Positions 1 through 8,149 of a stretch of 64,000 nucleotides of DNA are shown piece by piece. The position numbers were made by a program, and so were the translations under genes. Each line of letters opens with the position of its first letter. Position 1 is the first letter of the stretch. The notes beneath the pieces are model-generated. The model had not been told where the DNA came from. It saw only the letters and a list, made by a program, of their open reading frames with translations, and searched no databases. The stretch comes from Mycobacterium marseillense (GTDB lineage: Bacteria > Actinomycetota > Actinomycetes > Mycobacteriales > Mycobacteriaceae): the NCBI RefSeq assembly GCF_010731675.1, contig NZ_AP022584.1:4154001-4218000 (forward strand). Reading direction: 5' to 3'.

Positions 1-933
1 ACGTCGGGCACCATCACGATCGACGGCGTCGACGTTGCCACCCGAGACCCTGTGAAACTGCGGCTCGGCATCGGCTACGTCATCCAGCACGCGGGGCTGA
101 TGCCCCACCAGCGGGTGATCGACAACGTGGCAACCGTTCCGGTGTTGCGGGGGCAGTCCCGCCGCGCCGCGCGCAGGGCGGCCTACGAGGTGCTCGCGCG
201 CGTCGGGCTGGACGTCAAGCTCGCGCGCCGCTACCCCGCGCAGCTCTCCGGTGGTGAACAGCAACGGGTCGGCGTGGCGCGCGCCCTGGCCGCCGATCCC
301 CCGATCTTGCTGATGGACGAGCCGTTCTCCGCCGTCGACCCGGTGGTCCGTCACGAGCTGCAGAACGAAATACTGCGGCTGCAAAGCGAACTGCACAAGA
401 CGATCGTTTTCGTCACGCACGACATCGACGAGGCGCTGCGGCTCGGCGAACGCGTGGCGGTATTCAAGGGTGGGTCCCTGCAGCAGTACGACGAGCCGGC
501 GCGGCTGCTGTCGCGACCGGCCAACGACTTCGTGTCGAGGTTCATCGGCCTGGGCCGCGGCTATCGCTGGTTGCAGCGCCTCGACGCGGCCGGACTGCCG
601 CTGCACGACGTCACCCAGGCGACGGCCGAGACCCTTTCCGCGGCAGTCCTTTCCGATGGATGGGCTGTCGTGGTCGACGACGGCGGGGCGCCGTTGGGCT
701 GGATCGACGCCGACGGCGCGCATCGGCACCGCGACGGCACGCCGCTGTCGGAGTGCATGAGCGGGGCGGGATCGCTGTTTCGGCCGCGGGGCAATCTGAG
801 CCAGGCACTCGACGCCGCGCTGTCCTCGCCGTCGGGGGTCGGCATCGCCGTCGACGACGGCGGCAAGGTGATCGGTGGAGTCCTGGCCGCCGACGTGCTG
901 GCCGCAGTGGAATCCCAACGGGGGAGCCGTTAA
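1..933 (+). CDS. proV: Osmoprotectant ABC transporter ATP-binding protein ProV (5' end cut off by window)
   Basis: ATPase of a glycine betaine/choline-type ABC importer, working at the inner face of the membrane with ProW and ProZ. The reading frame is open from base 1, so the start and the Walker A loop lie upstream of the window. Visible are the signature LSGGEQQRVGVARAL, Walker B (LLMDEPFSAVD) and the switch histidine (FVTHD). The last 100 or so residues form a CBS-like regulatory region, as in OpuCA/ProV proteins that sense ionic strength. The stop overlaps the proW start (TAATG), which indicates one operon. Order and family match the M. tuberculosis proVWZ block. Confidence 0.93.
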   Translation, partial: TSGTITIDGVDVATRDPVKLRLGIGYVIQHAGLMPHQRVIDNVATVPVLRGQSRRAARRAAYEVLARVGLDVKLARRYPAQLSGGEQQRVGVARALAADPPILLMDEPFSAVDPVVRHELQNEILRLQSELHKTIVFVTHDIDEALRLGERVAVFKGGSLQQYDEPARLLSRPANDFVSRFIGLGRGYRWLQRLDAAGLPLHDVTQATAETLSAAVLSDGWAVVVDDGGAPLGWIDADGAHRHRDGTPLSECMSGAGSLFRPRGNLSQALDAALSSPSGVGIAVDDGGKVIGGVLAADVLAAVESQRGSR

Positions 934-1619
934 TGCACTATCTGCTCACCCATCTCGACGACGCCTGGGGGCTGACGATCGTGCACCTGCGGCTCTCGTT
1001 GGTACCGGTGGTGATCGGGTTGGCGATCGCGCTGCCGCTGGGCCTGCTGGTGCAGCGCACGCGCATCGCCCGCGGGCTGACCACGGCGGCCGCCAGCGTC
1101 GTGTTCACCATCCCGTCTTTGGCGTTGTTCGTGGTGTTGCCGACGATCATCGGCACGCGCATCCTCGACGAGGCGAACGTGATCGTCGCATTGACGGCCT
1201 ATACCGCGGCGCTGCTGGTGCGGGCGGTGCTCGAGGCGCTGGACGCGGTACCCGCCCAGACCCGCGACGCCGCCATCGCCGTCGGCTACCCGCCGATCGC
1301 ACGGATCGTGAAAGTCGATCTGCCGCTTGCGGTTCCGGTGCTCATCGCCGGGCTGCGCGTGGTGGTGGTGACCAACATCGCGATGGTGTCGGTCGGCTCG
1401 GTCATCGGCATCGGCGGGCTCGGCAGCTGGTTCACGCAGGGGTATCAAACCGACAAGAGTGATCAGATCCTGGCCGGCATTCTCGTACTGTTCGCGCTGG
1501 CGGTCGTCATCGATGTGCTCATCGTGTGCGCGGGGCGACTGGCCACACCCTGGGCCCGCGCCGCACGTGCCACCGGCCGCCGCTCGATCGTCGCGCCCGT
1601 CGTGGGTGGCGCGCGGTGA
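933..1619 (+). CDS. proW: Osmoprotectant ABC transporter permease ProW
   Basis: Membrane permease subunit, 228 residues, starting MHYLLTHLDD. It has about five or six hydrophobic segments and the BPD_transp_1 cytoplasmic loop with the EAA-type sequence around residues 110-130 (TRDAAIAVGYPPIARIVKVD). The ATG at 933 overlaps the proV stop by one base, so this start is preferred over the longer open frame upstream. Its 3' end overlaps the GTG of proZ by four bases. The two permeases resemble each other and probably form a heterodimer. Confidence 0.92.
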   Translation: MHYLLTHLDDAWGLTIVHLRLSLVPVVIGLAIALPLGLLVQRTRIARGLTTAAASVVFTIPSLALFVVLPTIIGTRILDEANVIVALTAYTAALLVRAVLEALDAVPAQTRDAAIAVGYPPIARIVKVDLPLAVPVLIAGLRVVVVTNIAMVSVGSVIGIGGLGSWFTQGYQTDKSDQILAGILVLFALAVVIDVLIVCAGRLATPWARAARATGRRSIVAPVVGGAR

Positions 1620-2332
1620 ACTTCGTCGATCGGGCGATCTCCTACGTGTTGACGGTCGACAACTGGACCGGACCGGTCGGGCTCGCGGCCCGCATCCTCG
1701 AGCACCTCGAATACACCGCCATCGCCGTGGGCGCCTCGGCGCTGATCGCCGTTCCCGTCGGGCTCGTGATCGGGCACACCGGCCGCGGCACCCTGTTCGT
1801 GGTGGGTGCCGTCAACGGGCTGCGCTCCCTGCCGACGCTGGGCGTGCTGCTATTCGGGACGCTGCTGTTCGGGCTCGGCCTGGGGCCGTCGCTGGTGGCC
1901 CTGATGCCGCTGGGCGTGCCGGCGCTGTTGGCCGGCACGTATGCGGGGATCGCCAATGTCGACCCGACGGTCGTCGACGCCGCCCGGGCGATGGGCATGA
2001 CCGAGGCCCAGGTGCTGTTGCGCGTCGAGGTGCCCAATGCGCTGCCGTTGATGCTGGGCGGGTTGCGCAACGCGACGCTGCAGGTGGTCGCCACCGCAAC
2101 GGTCGCCGCCTATGCCAGCCTCGGCGGTTTGGGGCGATACCTGATCGACGGGATCAAGGAACGGGAGTTTCATCTGGCCCTGGTCGGGGCGCTGATGGTG
2201 GCCGCATTGGCGCTGGTGCTCGACGGGCTGCTGGCGTCACTGGTGTGGGCGTCGGTGCCCGGCACCGGTCGGCTGCGACGCACTTACCGGACACGTCCGC
2301 AGCGCTTCGCGGGGACGTCTTACGGTAGATGA
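1616..2332 (+). CDS. proZ: Osmoprotectant ABC transporter permease ProZ
   Basis: Second permease subunit, 238 residues, beginning VNFVDRAISYVLTVDN from a GTG that overlaps the proW stop. It has hydrophobic segments throughout and the permease loop DAARAMGMTEAQVLLRVEVP. The substrate-binding protein ProX is not seen; in M. tuberculosis it lies on the far side of proV, so it is probably outside the window. The transporter should import compatible solutes under osmotic stress, but the exact solute cannot be read from the sequence. Confidence 0.92.
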   Translation: MNFVDRAISYVLTVDNWTGPVGLAARILEHLEYTAIAVGASALIAVPVGLVIGHTGRGTLFVVGAVNGLRSLPTLGVLLFGTLLFGLGLGPSLVALMPLGVPALLAGTYAGIANVDPTVVDAARAMGMTEAQVLLRVEVPNALPLMLGGLRNATLQVVATATVAAYASLGGLGRYLIDGIKEREFHLALVGALMVAALALVLDGLLASLVWASVPGTGRLRRTYRTRPQRFAGTSYGR

Positions 2333-2932
2333 GTGAACGCAGCCCCCTCCGACCCGTCTCGCCGCGTGTGGCAGGCGATGCTCACCTGGCGCGCGCAGGA
2401 CGTCTCCCGGATGGAATCGGTACGACTCCAGGTGTCCGGCAAGAGAATCAAGGCCAACGGCCGCATCGTCGCGGCCGCGACCGAGGCCAACCCGGCGTTC
2501 GGCGCCTACTACGACCTGTTGACCGATGAAACCGGCGCCACCAAGCGGCTCGGGATGACCGTCACGCTGGCCGAGCGCGAACGCGTCTTCTCCTTTGCCC
2601 GCGACGAAGAGAACATGTGGTTGGTCACCGACCACCAGGGCGAGCACCGCGCGGCCTACAACGGCGCCCTGGACGTCGACGTCGAATTCAGCCCCTTCTT
2701 CAACGCGCTGCCGATCCGGCGGCTCGGCCTCCACGAGCAGGCGGCGTCGGTCACGCTGCCCGTCGTCTACGTGAACGTGCCGGAGATGTCCATCATCGCG
2801 GACACGGTGAGCTACAGCAGTGCGGGCAGTCGCGGCGAGATCAAGGTGCACACACCGATCGCCGACACCACGGTGAGCGTCGACGACGAAGGATTCATCG
2901 TCGACTATCCAGGCTTGGCAGAGCGGATCTGA
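2333..2932 (+). CDS. Putative glycolipid-binding domain protein (Rv3755c-like)
   Basis: A 199-residue protein ([20 protein letters not shown]) that directly abuts proZ (stop at 2332, GTG at 2333) and so is probably co-transcribed. It resembles the family annotated as putative glycolipid-binding. That family has an N-terminal tryptophan-rich strand followed by a two-lobed beta barrel, with conserved patches such as [18 protein letters not shown] and a central PVVYVNVP strand. There is no signal peptide or membrane segment. Its position after proZ is the same as Rv3755c. The cellular role is unknown. The last 38 bases overlap the 3' end of tyrA on the other strand. Confidence 0.8.
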   Translation: MNAAPSDPSRRVWQAMLTWRAQDVSRMESVRLQVSGKRIKANGRIVAAATEANPAFGAYYDLLTDETGATKRLGMTVTLAERERVFSFARDEENMWLVTDHQGEHRAAYNGALDVDVEFSPFFNALPIRRLGLHEQAASVTLPVVYVNVPEMSIIADTVSYSSAGSRGEIKVHTPIADTTVSVDDEGFIVDYPGLAERI

Positions 2933-3884
2933 TCACCCCGCCCGCACGTCCCGCGGCGGCTAATTCCTGACGCCAGTTCTCCGCGCCGACGACGACGTGG
3001 AAGATGTCGGTGCGCGGGAAGCTGTCGTAACGCGTTCGCGCGGCATGGCCCGCTTCGATGAGATCGGCGACCGAGTTGTGGTGCGCCAGCGAGTCGCGGG
3101 CGCGGCTCAGCAGTTCGATGACGCGGTCGGCCGTCGGCACCAGTTGGTCGCAGTTGCCCTCGCACATCGCCCGCACCAGATCCGGGGCGGTGCCCGCCAC
3201 CCGGGTGCCGTCGCGGAAAGACCCGGCGGCCAACGCGAATGCCAACGGGACGTCCCCGGCGACGACCGCCAGAGCCTCGGCGAGCAGGTGGGGCAGATGC
3301 GAGATGGCGGCCGCGGCTGCGTCGTGTTCGTCGGATCTGGCCGGCACCACCACCGCGCCGCAGTCCAGCGCCAACGTCATGACCATCGACCAGATCGTCG
3401 GGTCGACGTGATCGTCGACGCTCACCACCCACGGCGCCCCGGCGAACAACCCGGCATAGCCGGCGCTCCAGCCCGAATGCGCGGTGCCCGCCATCGGGTG
3501 GCCCCCGACGAAGCGTTCCTGCAGACCCGCCGCGACGACCTCGTCGAGCACCGCCTTTTTGACGCTGGTGACGTCGGTCAACGGGCACGCCGGGGCCGTG
3601 TTCTTGATGTGGGCGAGCATGCCCGCCATCGCCGGCATCGGTACGGCCAGCACGATCAGTGCGGCTGAGTCGGCGGCGCGGCTCAGGGTCGCGGTCAGGT
3701 CCGTGGTGACGTCGAAGCCGTCGGCGGCCGCGGCCTGCGCGCCCTCCACCGAGCGGTTGTAGCCGAACACGTCCCGGCCGGCCGCCGTGGCGGCCCGCAT
3801 GATCGAGCCACCGATCAGCCCCAGCCCGAGCACACACACCGGTGTCTTTGAAGAAGGGCTTGCCACATTCCAAGGTTGGCACAT
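2895..3884 (-). CDS. tyrA: Prephenate dehydrogenase TyrA
   Basis: Oxidatively decarboxylates prephenate to 4-hydroxyphenylpyruvate for tyrosine synthesis. The 329-residue protein opens with an NAD-binding Rossmann fold ([10 protein letters not shown] at about 18-27) and carries the catalytic histidine region [13 protein letters not shown] near residues 128-140. A helical dimerisation domain follows. The first dozen residues before KTPVCVLG are weakly supported, so a slightly later start is possible. The gene converges with the glycolipid-binding protein and overlaps it tail to tail. It is somewhat longer at both ends than the roughly 300-residue M. tuberculosis protein. Confidence 0.9.
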   Translation of the reverse strand: MCQPWNVASPSSKTPVCVLGLGLIGGSIMRAATAAGRDVFGYNRSVEGAQAAAADGFDVTTDLTATLSRAADSAALIVLAVPMPAMAGMLAHIKNTAPACPLTDVTSVKKAVLDEVVAAGLQERFVGGHPMAGTAHSGWSAGYAGLFAGAPWVVSVDDHVDPTIWSMVMTLALDCGAVVVPARSDEHDAAAAAISHLPHLLAEALAVVAGDVPLAFALAAGSFRDGTRVAGTAPDLVRAMCEGNCDQLVPTADRVIELLSRARDSLAHHNSVADLIEAGHAARTRYDSFPRTDIFHVVVGAENWRQELAAAGRAGGVIRSALPSLDSRR

Positions 3885-3968
3885 CTGCTCGGAAACGTCG
3901 TTGTCAGATGTCGCCCCTACCAGGCTCCATCTGGTCAGGGGCCTGGTCAGGGACTACCGTAAGCGGCC

Positions 3969-4490
3969 ATGGGAGCAACTCGGGCCTCTGCCCAGGGCCT
4001 GTCCGCGGATACGCCGGACGGCTTCGGCGTCGCGGTCGTGCGCGAAGAAGGACAGTGGCGCTGTGCTCCGATGGCCCGCAAATCCCTGACGAGCCTGGCG
4101 GCCGCCGAGACGGAGCTGCGTGAATTGCGCAGCGCCGGGGCGGTCTTCGGCCTGCTCGACGTCGACGACGAGTTCTTCGTCATCGTGCGGCCTGCGCCCT
4201 CGGGGACGCGGCTGCTGCTCTCGGACGCCACCGCCGCGCTGGACTACGACATCGCCGCGGAAGTGCTCGACAAGCTCGACGCCGACATCGATCCCGATGA
4301 CCTCGAGGATTCCGATCCCTTCGAAGAGGGCGACCTGGGGCTGCTGTCCGACATCGGGCTGCCCGAGGCGGTCTTGGGGGTCATCCTTGACGAGACCGAC
4401 CTGTACGCCGACGAGCAGCTGGGCCGCATCGCCCGCGAGATGGGCTTCGCCGATCAGCTGTCGGCGGTGATCGACCGCCTCGGTCGGTGA
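3969..4490 (+). CDS. tRNA adenosine deaminase-associated protein
   Basis: A 173-residue acidic protein that contains PDGFGVAVVREEGQWRC near its start and a very acidic middle (ADIDPDDLEDSDPFEEGD). The family is found almost only next to tadA in actinobacteria and is named for that position (Rv3753c-like). Its biochemical role is not established; a structural or regulatory partner of TadA is the usual guess. Here it lies 91 bases ahead of tadA on the same strand, with a short direct repeat between them. Confidence 0.82.
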   Translation: MGATRASAQGLSADTPDGFGVAVVREEGQWRCAPMARKSLTSLAAAETELRELRSAGAVFGLLDVDDEFFVIVRPAPSGTRLLLSDATAALDYDIAAEVLDKLDADIDPDDLEDSDPFEEGDLGLLSDIGLPEAVLGVILDETDLYADEQLGRIAREMGFADQLSAVIDRLGR

Positions 4491-4503
4491 TCGCAAGCGC
4501 GGC

Positions 4504-4558
4504 GGAGCCGGGCGCAGCGGGTCGCCACCGCTGATGGAGCCGGGCGCAGCGGGTCGCC
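4504..4558 (+). repeat. Two 23-bp direct repeats between the tadA partner gene and tadA
   Basis: The 23-bp sequence that begins GGAGCCGGGCGCAGC occupies 4504-4526 and recurs without mismatch at 4536-4558, with nine bases between the copies. It ends 23 bases before the tadA start. It looks like a small mycobacterial interspersed repeat or a recent duplication; no function is evident. Confidence 0.8.
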
Positions 4559-4581
4559 GCCATCAGGGATCGGTCGGTGAG

Positions 4582-5037
4582 GTGAATGACGAGGAGCTGA
4601 TCCGCTCCGCACTGTCGGTCGCCGCGACGGCGGGTCCCCGCGATGTGCCCATCGGCGCGGTCGTGATCAGCGCCGACGGAACCGAGCTGGCCCGCGCCGT
4701 GAATGCCCGCGAGGCCCTGGGCGACCCGACGGCCCACGCCGAGATCCTCGCGCTGCGGGCGGCCGCCGAGGTGCTCGGCAACGGGTGGCGGCTCGAGGGC
4801 GCCACGCTGGCCGTCACCGTCGAACCGTGCACCATGTGCGCGGGTGCGCTGGTGCTGTCGCGCATCGGTCGGCTGGTGTTCGGCGCCTGGGAGCCCAAGA
4901 CGGGAGCGGTCGGATCGCTGTGGGATGTGGTCCGCGACCGGCGACTCAATCATCGCCCGGAAGTGCGCGGCGGCGTGCTGGCGCAGGAGTGCGCGGCGCC
5001 GCTGGAGGCCTTCTTCGCCCGCCAGCGATTGGGGTGA
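4582..5037 (+). CDS. tadA: tRNA-specific adenosine deaminase TadA
   Basis: Converts adenosine 34 to inosine in the anticodon of tRNA-Arg(ACG). The protein has 151 residues from the GTG at 4582 (VNDEELIRSALSVA). The zinc-deaminase motifs are clear: HAE (PTAHAEILAL, about residue 54, with the proton-shuttle glutamate) and PCTMC (EPCTMCAGAL, about 84-88). An upstream in-frame ATG at 4534 would run through the repeat and is rejected. The length matches M. tuberculosis Rv3752c, and the downstream tRNA-Ser is also in the same place. Confidence 0.93.
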   Translation: MNDEELIRSALSVAATAGPRDVPIGAVVISADGTELARAVNAREALGDPTAHAEILALRAAAEVLGNGWRLEGATLAVTVEPCTMCAGALVLSRIGRLVFGAWEPKTGAVGSLWDVVRDRRLNHRPEVRGGVLAQECAAPLEAFFARQRLG

Positions 5038-5066
5038 GGGGCATGCGGTTCGGTAAGCTGCTCGGC

Positions 5067-5156
5067 GGTGGCGTGTCCGAGCGGCCTAAGGAGCACGCCT
5101 CGAAAGCGTGTGACGGCTAAAACCGTCCGAGGGTTCAAATCCCTCCGCCACCGCCA
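5067..5156 (+). tRNA. tRNA-Ser (CGA)
   Basis: The acceptor stem is GGTGGCG (5067-5073) paired with CGCCACC (5146-5152), with discriminator G and an encoded CCA at 5154-5156. The anticodon stem CACGC/GCGTG encloses the loop CTCGAAA, giving anticodon CGA at 5101-5103. The T arm reads GGGTTCAAATCCC. The long variable arm is typical of serine tRNAs. In M. tuberculosis the corresponding gene borders integrase and excisionase remnants, so this 3' end is a plausible integration target. Confidence 0.96.
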
Positions 5157-5239
5157 AAAACTACCGGCGAGAAATCGCAGGTAGGCAGTACTTGTGTGAT
5201 GCGCCCACCGTTTCGAGCGCCACCATCGATTGGTGCTGA

Positions 5240-6271
5240 ATGCTTTGGAGCACTAATTTTCCTCAGGTGACCTTTTCAGCTGCTGGCGCGCTCGCGCGGT
5301 GGATCACCCCCTTCCTGACGATTACAGCCGTCACCGGCATGGGTCTTGTCGCCGATCCGGGGCAGGTCCGTCCCGCCCCGACGGTGCGTTTGGCCGCCGA
5401 TGGCAACCCATTGGACGGGGCGCCGTTCTACGTGAATCCCACGTCGGCGGCCATGCGCGCTGCGCAGCATGCCGATCCGCCGAGCGCCGAACTGACCGCG
5501 ATCGCCAACACGCCGCAGGCGTACTGGATCGTGCCGGGCGGTTCCGCGGGAACGGTCGGGAAGTATGTCGGCGACGCGGCCGCCGCCGGCGCCATCCCGG
5601 TCCTGGCGATCTATGGAATCCCCCATCGCGACTGCGGCAGCTTCGCTGCGGGTGGCATGGGCTCGGGCGCCGACTACCGGAGCTGGATCGATGGCATCGC
5701 CGGCGGGGTGGGCACCTCGCGGGTGGCCATCATCGTCGAACCCGATGCGCTCGCCATGGCCGACTGCCTCTCGGGTGATCAGCGCCAAGAGCGGTTCGAC
5801 CTGGTTCGCTACGCCGTCGACACGCTGACCAAGGATCCGAACGCGGCGGTATACGTCGATGCGGGCCACCTGCGTTGGCACAGTGCCGAGGACATGGCCG
5901 CCAGGCTCAACCAGGCCGGCGTCGGCCACGCGCGGGGCTTCAGCGTCAACACCGCGAACTTCTTCACCACCGATGACGAAATCGGTTACGGCGAAGCGAT
6001 TTCGGGGCTCACCAATGGTTCGCACTACGTGATCGACACGTCCCGCAACGGTGCCGGACCCGCACCCGACTCCGAGCTCAACTGGTGCAATCCCAGCGGC
6101 CGCGCGTTGGGCGCCGCGCCCACCGCCGCTACCGCGGGCGCACATGCCGACGCCTACTTGTGGATCAAGCGTCCCGGCGAATCCGACGGAACGTGCGGCA
6201 AGGGTGATCCGCCGGCGGGCAACTTCGTGAATCAGTACGCCATTGATCTGGCCCACAACACCGGCCACTAG
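5240..6271 (+). CDS. Secreted glycoside hydrolase family 6 endoglucanase (CelA1-like)
   Basis: Beta-1,4-glucan hydrolase of family GH6, 343 residues. The N-terminus has a hydrophobic stretch (WITPFLTITAVTGMGLVADP), consistent with export. Both family signatures are present: LAIYGIPHRDC at about residues 122-132, whose Asp is the usual catalytic acid, and AIIVEPDAL at about 164-172. The conserved VIDTSRNGAGP and the C-terminal LWIKRPGESDG also fit. No carbohydrate-binding module is attached. M. tuberculosis Rv0062 (CelA1) is the closest family member I recall. It begins 84 bases after tRNA-Ser, on the same strand. The signal peptide is unusually long, so the true start may lie a little downstream. 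Confidence 0.9.
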   Translation: MLWSTNFPQVTFSAAGALARWITPFLTITAVTGMGLVADPGQVRPAPTVRLAADGNPLDGAPFYVNPTSAAMRAAQHADPPSAELTAIANTPQAYWIVPGGSAGTVGKYVGDAAAAGAIPVLAIYGIPHRDCGSFAAGGMGSGADYRSWIDGIAGGVGTSRVAIIVEPDALAMADCLSGDQRQERFDLVRYAVDTLTKDPNAAVYVDAGHLRWHSAEDMAARLNQAGVGHARGFSVNTANFFTTDDEIGYGEAISGLTNGSHYVIDTSRNGAGPAPDSELNWCNPSGRALGAAPTAATAGAHADAYLWIKRPGESDGTCGKGDPPAGNFVNQYAIDLAHNTGH

Positions 6272-6401
6272 CAGGGCCTTTGGCCTGTCCTCGCCGTCGG
6301 CAGCTGCCGAACGGATTTGGGATTCGCGACCTTTGATGGTTGCGACTGGGTAACATTTCGTTATCGAAATCAGATAAGCCAGTATGCGGTACGAGGCAAA
6401 C

Positions 6402-6875
6402 ATGACGAGGAAAGTGGCGTTCTTCGCGGTCTTCTCGATCTGCACTGCCTTCATCACTGTTTCCGGTGCGGCTGGGCCCGTTGCGCACGCCGACGACGCG
6501 GGGACCGCGGTATACAACGGCATCAACCAGCTCCGCCAGGCGTGCGGGCCGATCAGCGACGACCCGCGTTTGACGGAAGCGGCCCAGCGGCACGCCGACG
6601 ACATGCTGCGCACCGGCGTAAGCGGGCACATCGGCTCGGACGGCACGTCACCGCAGGCGCGGATCGCGCAGGCGGGCTACCGGAGCCGTTCCACGGGTGA
6701 AATCGTCTTCTGGGGCACCGGATCCGCGGCGAATCCCCGTGAGGCCCTGGACATGTGGATGCAAAGCCCCCCACACCGGGCGATCATCCTGAATTGCGCA
6801 TTCAACGCGGGCGGCTTCGCCACCGCACGGGACGGCAACAAAATGACCGTGGTCGGTGACTTCGCGGCTTCGTAA
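6402..6875 (+). CDS. Secreted CAP-domain (SCP/PR1-like) protein
   Basis: A 157-residue exported protein beginning MTRKVAFFAVFSICTAF, with a signal peptide that ends near AHAD. The remainder is a CAP domain: helix with NGINQLRQACG, then LTEAAQRHADDMLRTG, then SGHIGSDGTSPQARIAQAGY, and near the end WMQSPPHRAIILN, which carries a conserved histidine. The ATG at 6402 is chosen because ACGAGG sits just upstream. Bacterial CAP proteins are extracellular and mostly of unknown function. The two cysteines (QACG and LNCAF) may pair. Confidence 0.87.
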   Translation: MTRKVAFFAVFSICTAFITVSGAAGPVAHADDAGTAVYNGINQLRQACGPISDDPRLTEAAQRHADDMLRTGVSGHIGSDGTSPQARIAQAGYRSRSTGEIVFWGTGSAANPREALDMWMQSPPHRAIILNCAFNAGGFATARDGNKMTVVGDFAAS

Positions 6876-6917
6876 TCCCTTTTAGCTCAAGCGGTTTCGG
6901 ATCGTCACCGTCGGCAC

Positions 6918-7439
6918 TCACACGTGGGGAAGCCAGCCGGAGCCATGCGGTGACAGCACGAAGCCACGGCCTTGCGGGTCTTTGCATGCGGTCGTGCCTG
7001 AGTTATCGACCCCGCAGATGATGCCGTCGACTGTGATGGAATGCAGCGGAGGAAGTGTTTTGATTGGTTGTCCGCCAATCACCTTGGATTGTTCGCCCTC
7101 GTTCGTCTGCTTTAGGCCCGATGTTGTCCCTATCCAGTTCACTCCCGTGATTCCGGCGGCGGGATTTGACGGCGCTGGCGGTATCGCGGGCAAATTATTA
7201 CCCCTACACAGTGCTTCATTGGCAATAAAACTGCAGATGATGCCATCTGGAGTAAGGAAATAGACCGTTGGCAGGGGTGGCCGGCCGGGGTTGGGAACGT
7301 CGATCGCGTAGTCGCGGACGTTCACGGGGGCGTCTGCGCTTAGGTCTGGGAAGTATGGAGGGTCCGCATGGGCTTCGACCGGCACGAGCAGAGCAAGGCC
7401 GCCGAGCGCTCCAATCCAGGGGAGCTTGTTAACGCCCAT
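6918..7439 (-). CDS. Small exported cysteine-containing protein A
   Basis: A 173-residue protein starting MGVNKLPWIGALGGLALLV, with a signal peptide cleaved after AHA-D. The start has a good ribosome site (AGAGGAA). Its layout is shared with the next gene: an N-terminal FPDL...PV...Y segment, then YFLTPDGIICSF, a CRG turn, and a C-terminal CKDPQGRGFVLSPHGSGW. The even spread of cysteines suggests disulfide bonds outside the membrane. I do not recognise a named family; similar short exported proteins occur as paralogs in mycobacteria. This stretch is low in G+C for the window. Confidence 0.75.
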   Translation of the reverse strand: MGVNKLPWIGALGGLALLVPVEAHADPPYFPDLSADAPVNVRDYAIDVPNPGRPPLPTVYFLTPDGIICSFIANEALCRGNNLPAIPPAPSNPAAGITGVNWIGTTSGLKQTNEGEQSKVIGGQPIKTLPPLHSITVDGIICGVDNSGTTACKDPQGRGFVLSPHGSGWLPHV

Positions 7440-7596
7440 ATCGTTCCTCTCGGTTCAAGCAGCGCGCAATGTCATCTGCCGTCCGTATTGCACTCGAAGG
7501 CAACACCTTCCGAACTTCCAGGTTTGAGCGAGAACGGCAGGAGACTTCCCATTCAACTGTGAGATGCAGCCGCGTCTCTCCGACATAGTCGAACTT

Positions 7597-8133
7597 TCAA
7601 AAAGCCACGCTGCCAGAGGGTTTGAGCACGAATCCGTGCTGGCCGCGTGTGGTGTCCAGGCATGCGACGAGGTGGTCTGACCCTACTGCACATGTCGCAT
7701 TTAGGGCGGTCACCTTCTGTCCGACATTTAAAAGCTTTCCGTGTGAGAATTGCGCGCCACACGCTTCGCCTGTCCGGCTCAACCCGTAGGCCGGCCCCAT
7801 ACCGGCCGCCGCTGCTCTGCCAACAACGCACGATCCGTTGTCCATTCCCGGAAACTCGCCATTGCAAGTAATCCCTTGCCCGGCCCACGCCGGTATAACC
7901 TCGCTTGCCTCGAAGAAGCACGCAATGTTGTAAGGAGTCGAAAAGTACGCGAACGACGGGCCTTTCTCAGGTGGTTCGATGTAACCGTCGACCGGGACAG
8001 GCGCGAACCCGCCGAGGTCGGGGAAGCCGGGCGGCTGTGCGGCGGCGTGTTGCGGCGCCGACGTACACGACATGGACAGCAAGGCCGCCATTACGGCCAC
8101 CAACCGCTTGGTCACACTTGCGACGGCGCGCAT
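7597..8133 (-). CDS. Small exported cysteine-containing protein B (paralog of A)
   Basis: A 178-residue protein. The ATG at 8133 (MRAVASVTKRLVAVMAALL) is preferred to the longer open frame because GAGGAGG lies just upstream. The signal sequence ends in LLSMSCTSAP, which could be an imperfect lipobox or an ordinary cleavage region. The mature part repeats the pattern of its neighbour: FPDL, PVDGYI, YFSTPYNIACFF, CVVG, CLDTTRGQHGFVLKPSGS. It begins 16 bases after the stop of the 496-residue gene, so the two are probably co-transcribed. Function unknown. Confidence 0.75.
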   Translation of the reverse strand: MRAVASVTKRLVAVMAALLSMSCTSAPQHAAAQPPGFPDLGGFAPVPVDGYIEPPEKGPSFAYFSTPYNIACFFEASEVIPAWAGQGITCNGEFPGMDNGSCVVGRAAAAGMGPAYGLSRTGEACGAQFSHGKLLNVGQKVTALNATCAVGSDHLVACLDTTRGQHGFVLKPSGSVAF

Positions 8134-8149
8134 TCGAATCCTCCTCAAA

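Noticed and set aside
6272..6290. Weak hairpin after the GH6 gene
   Set aside because: Arms around GGGCCTTTGGCCTG are imperfect and short; not enough to call a terminator.
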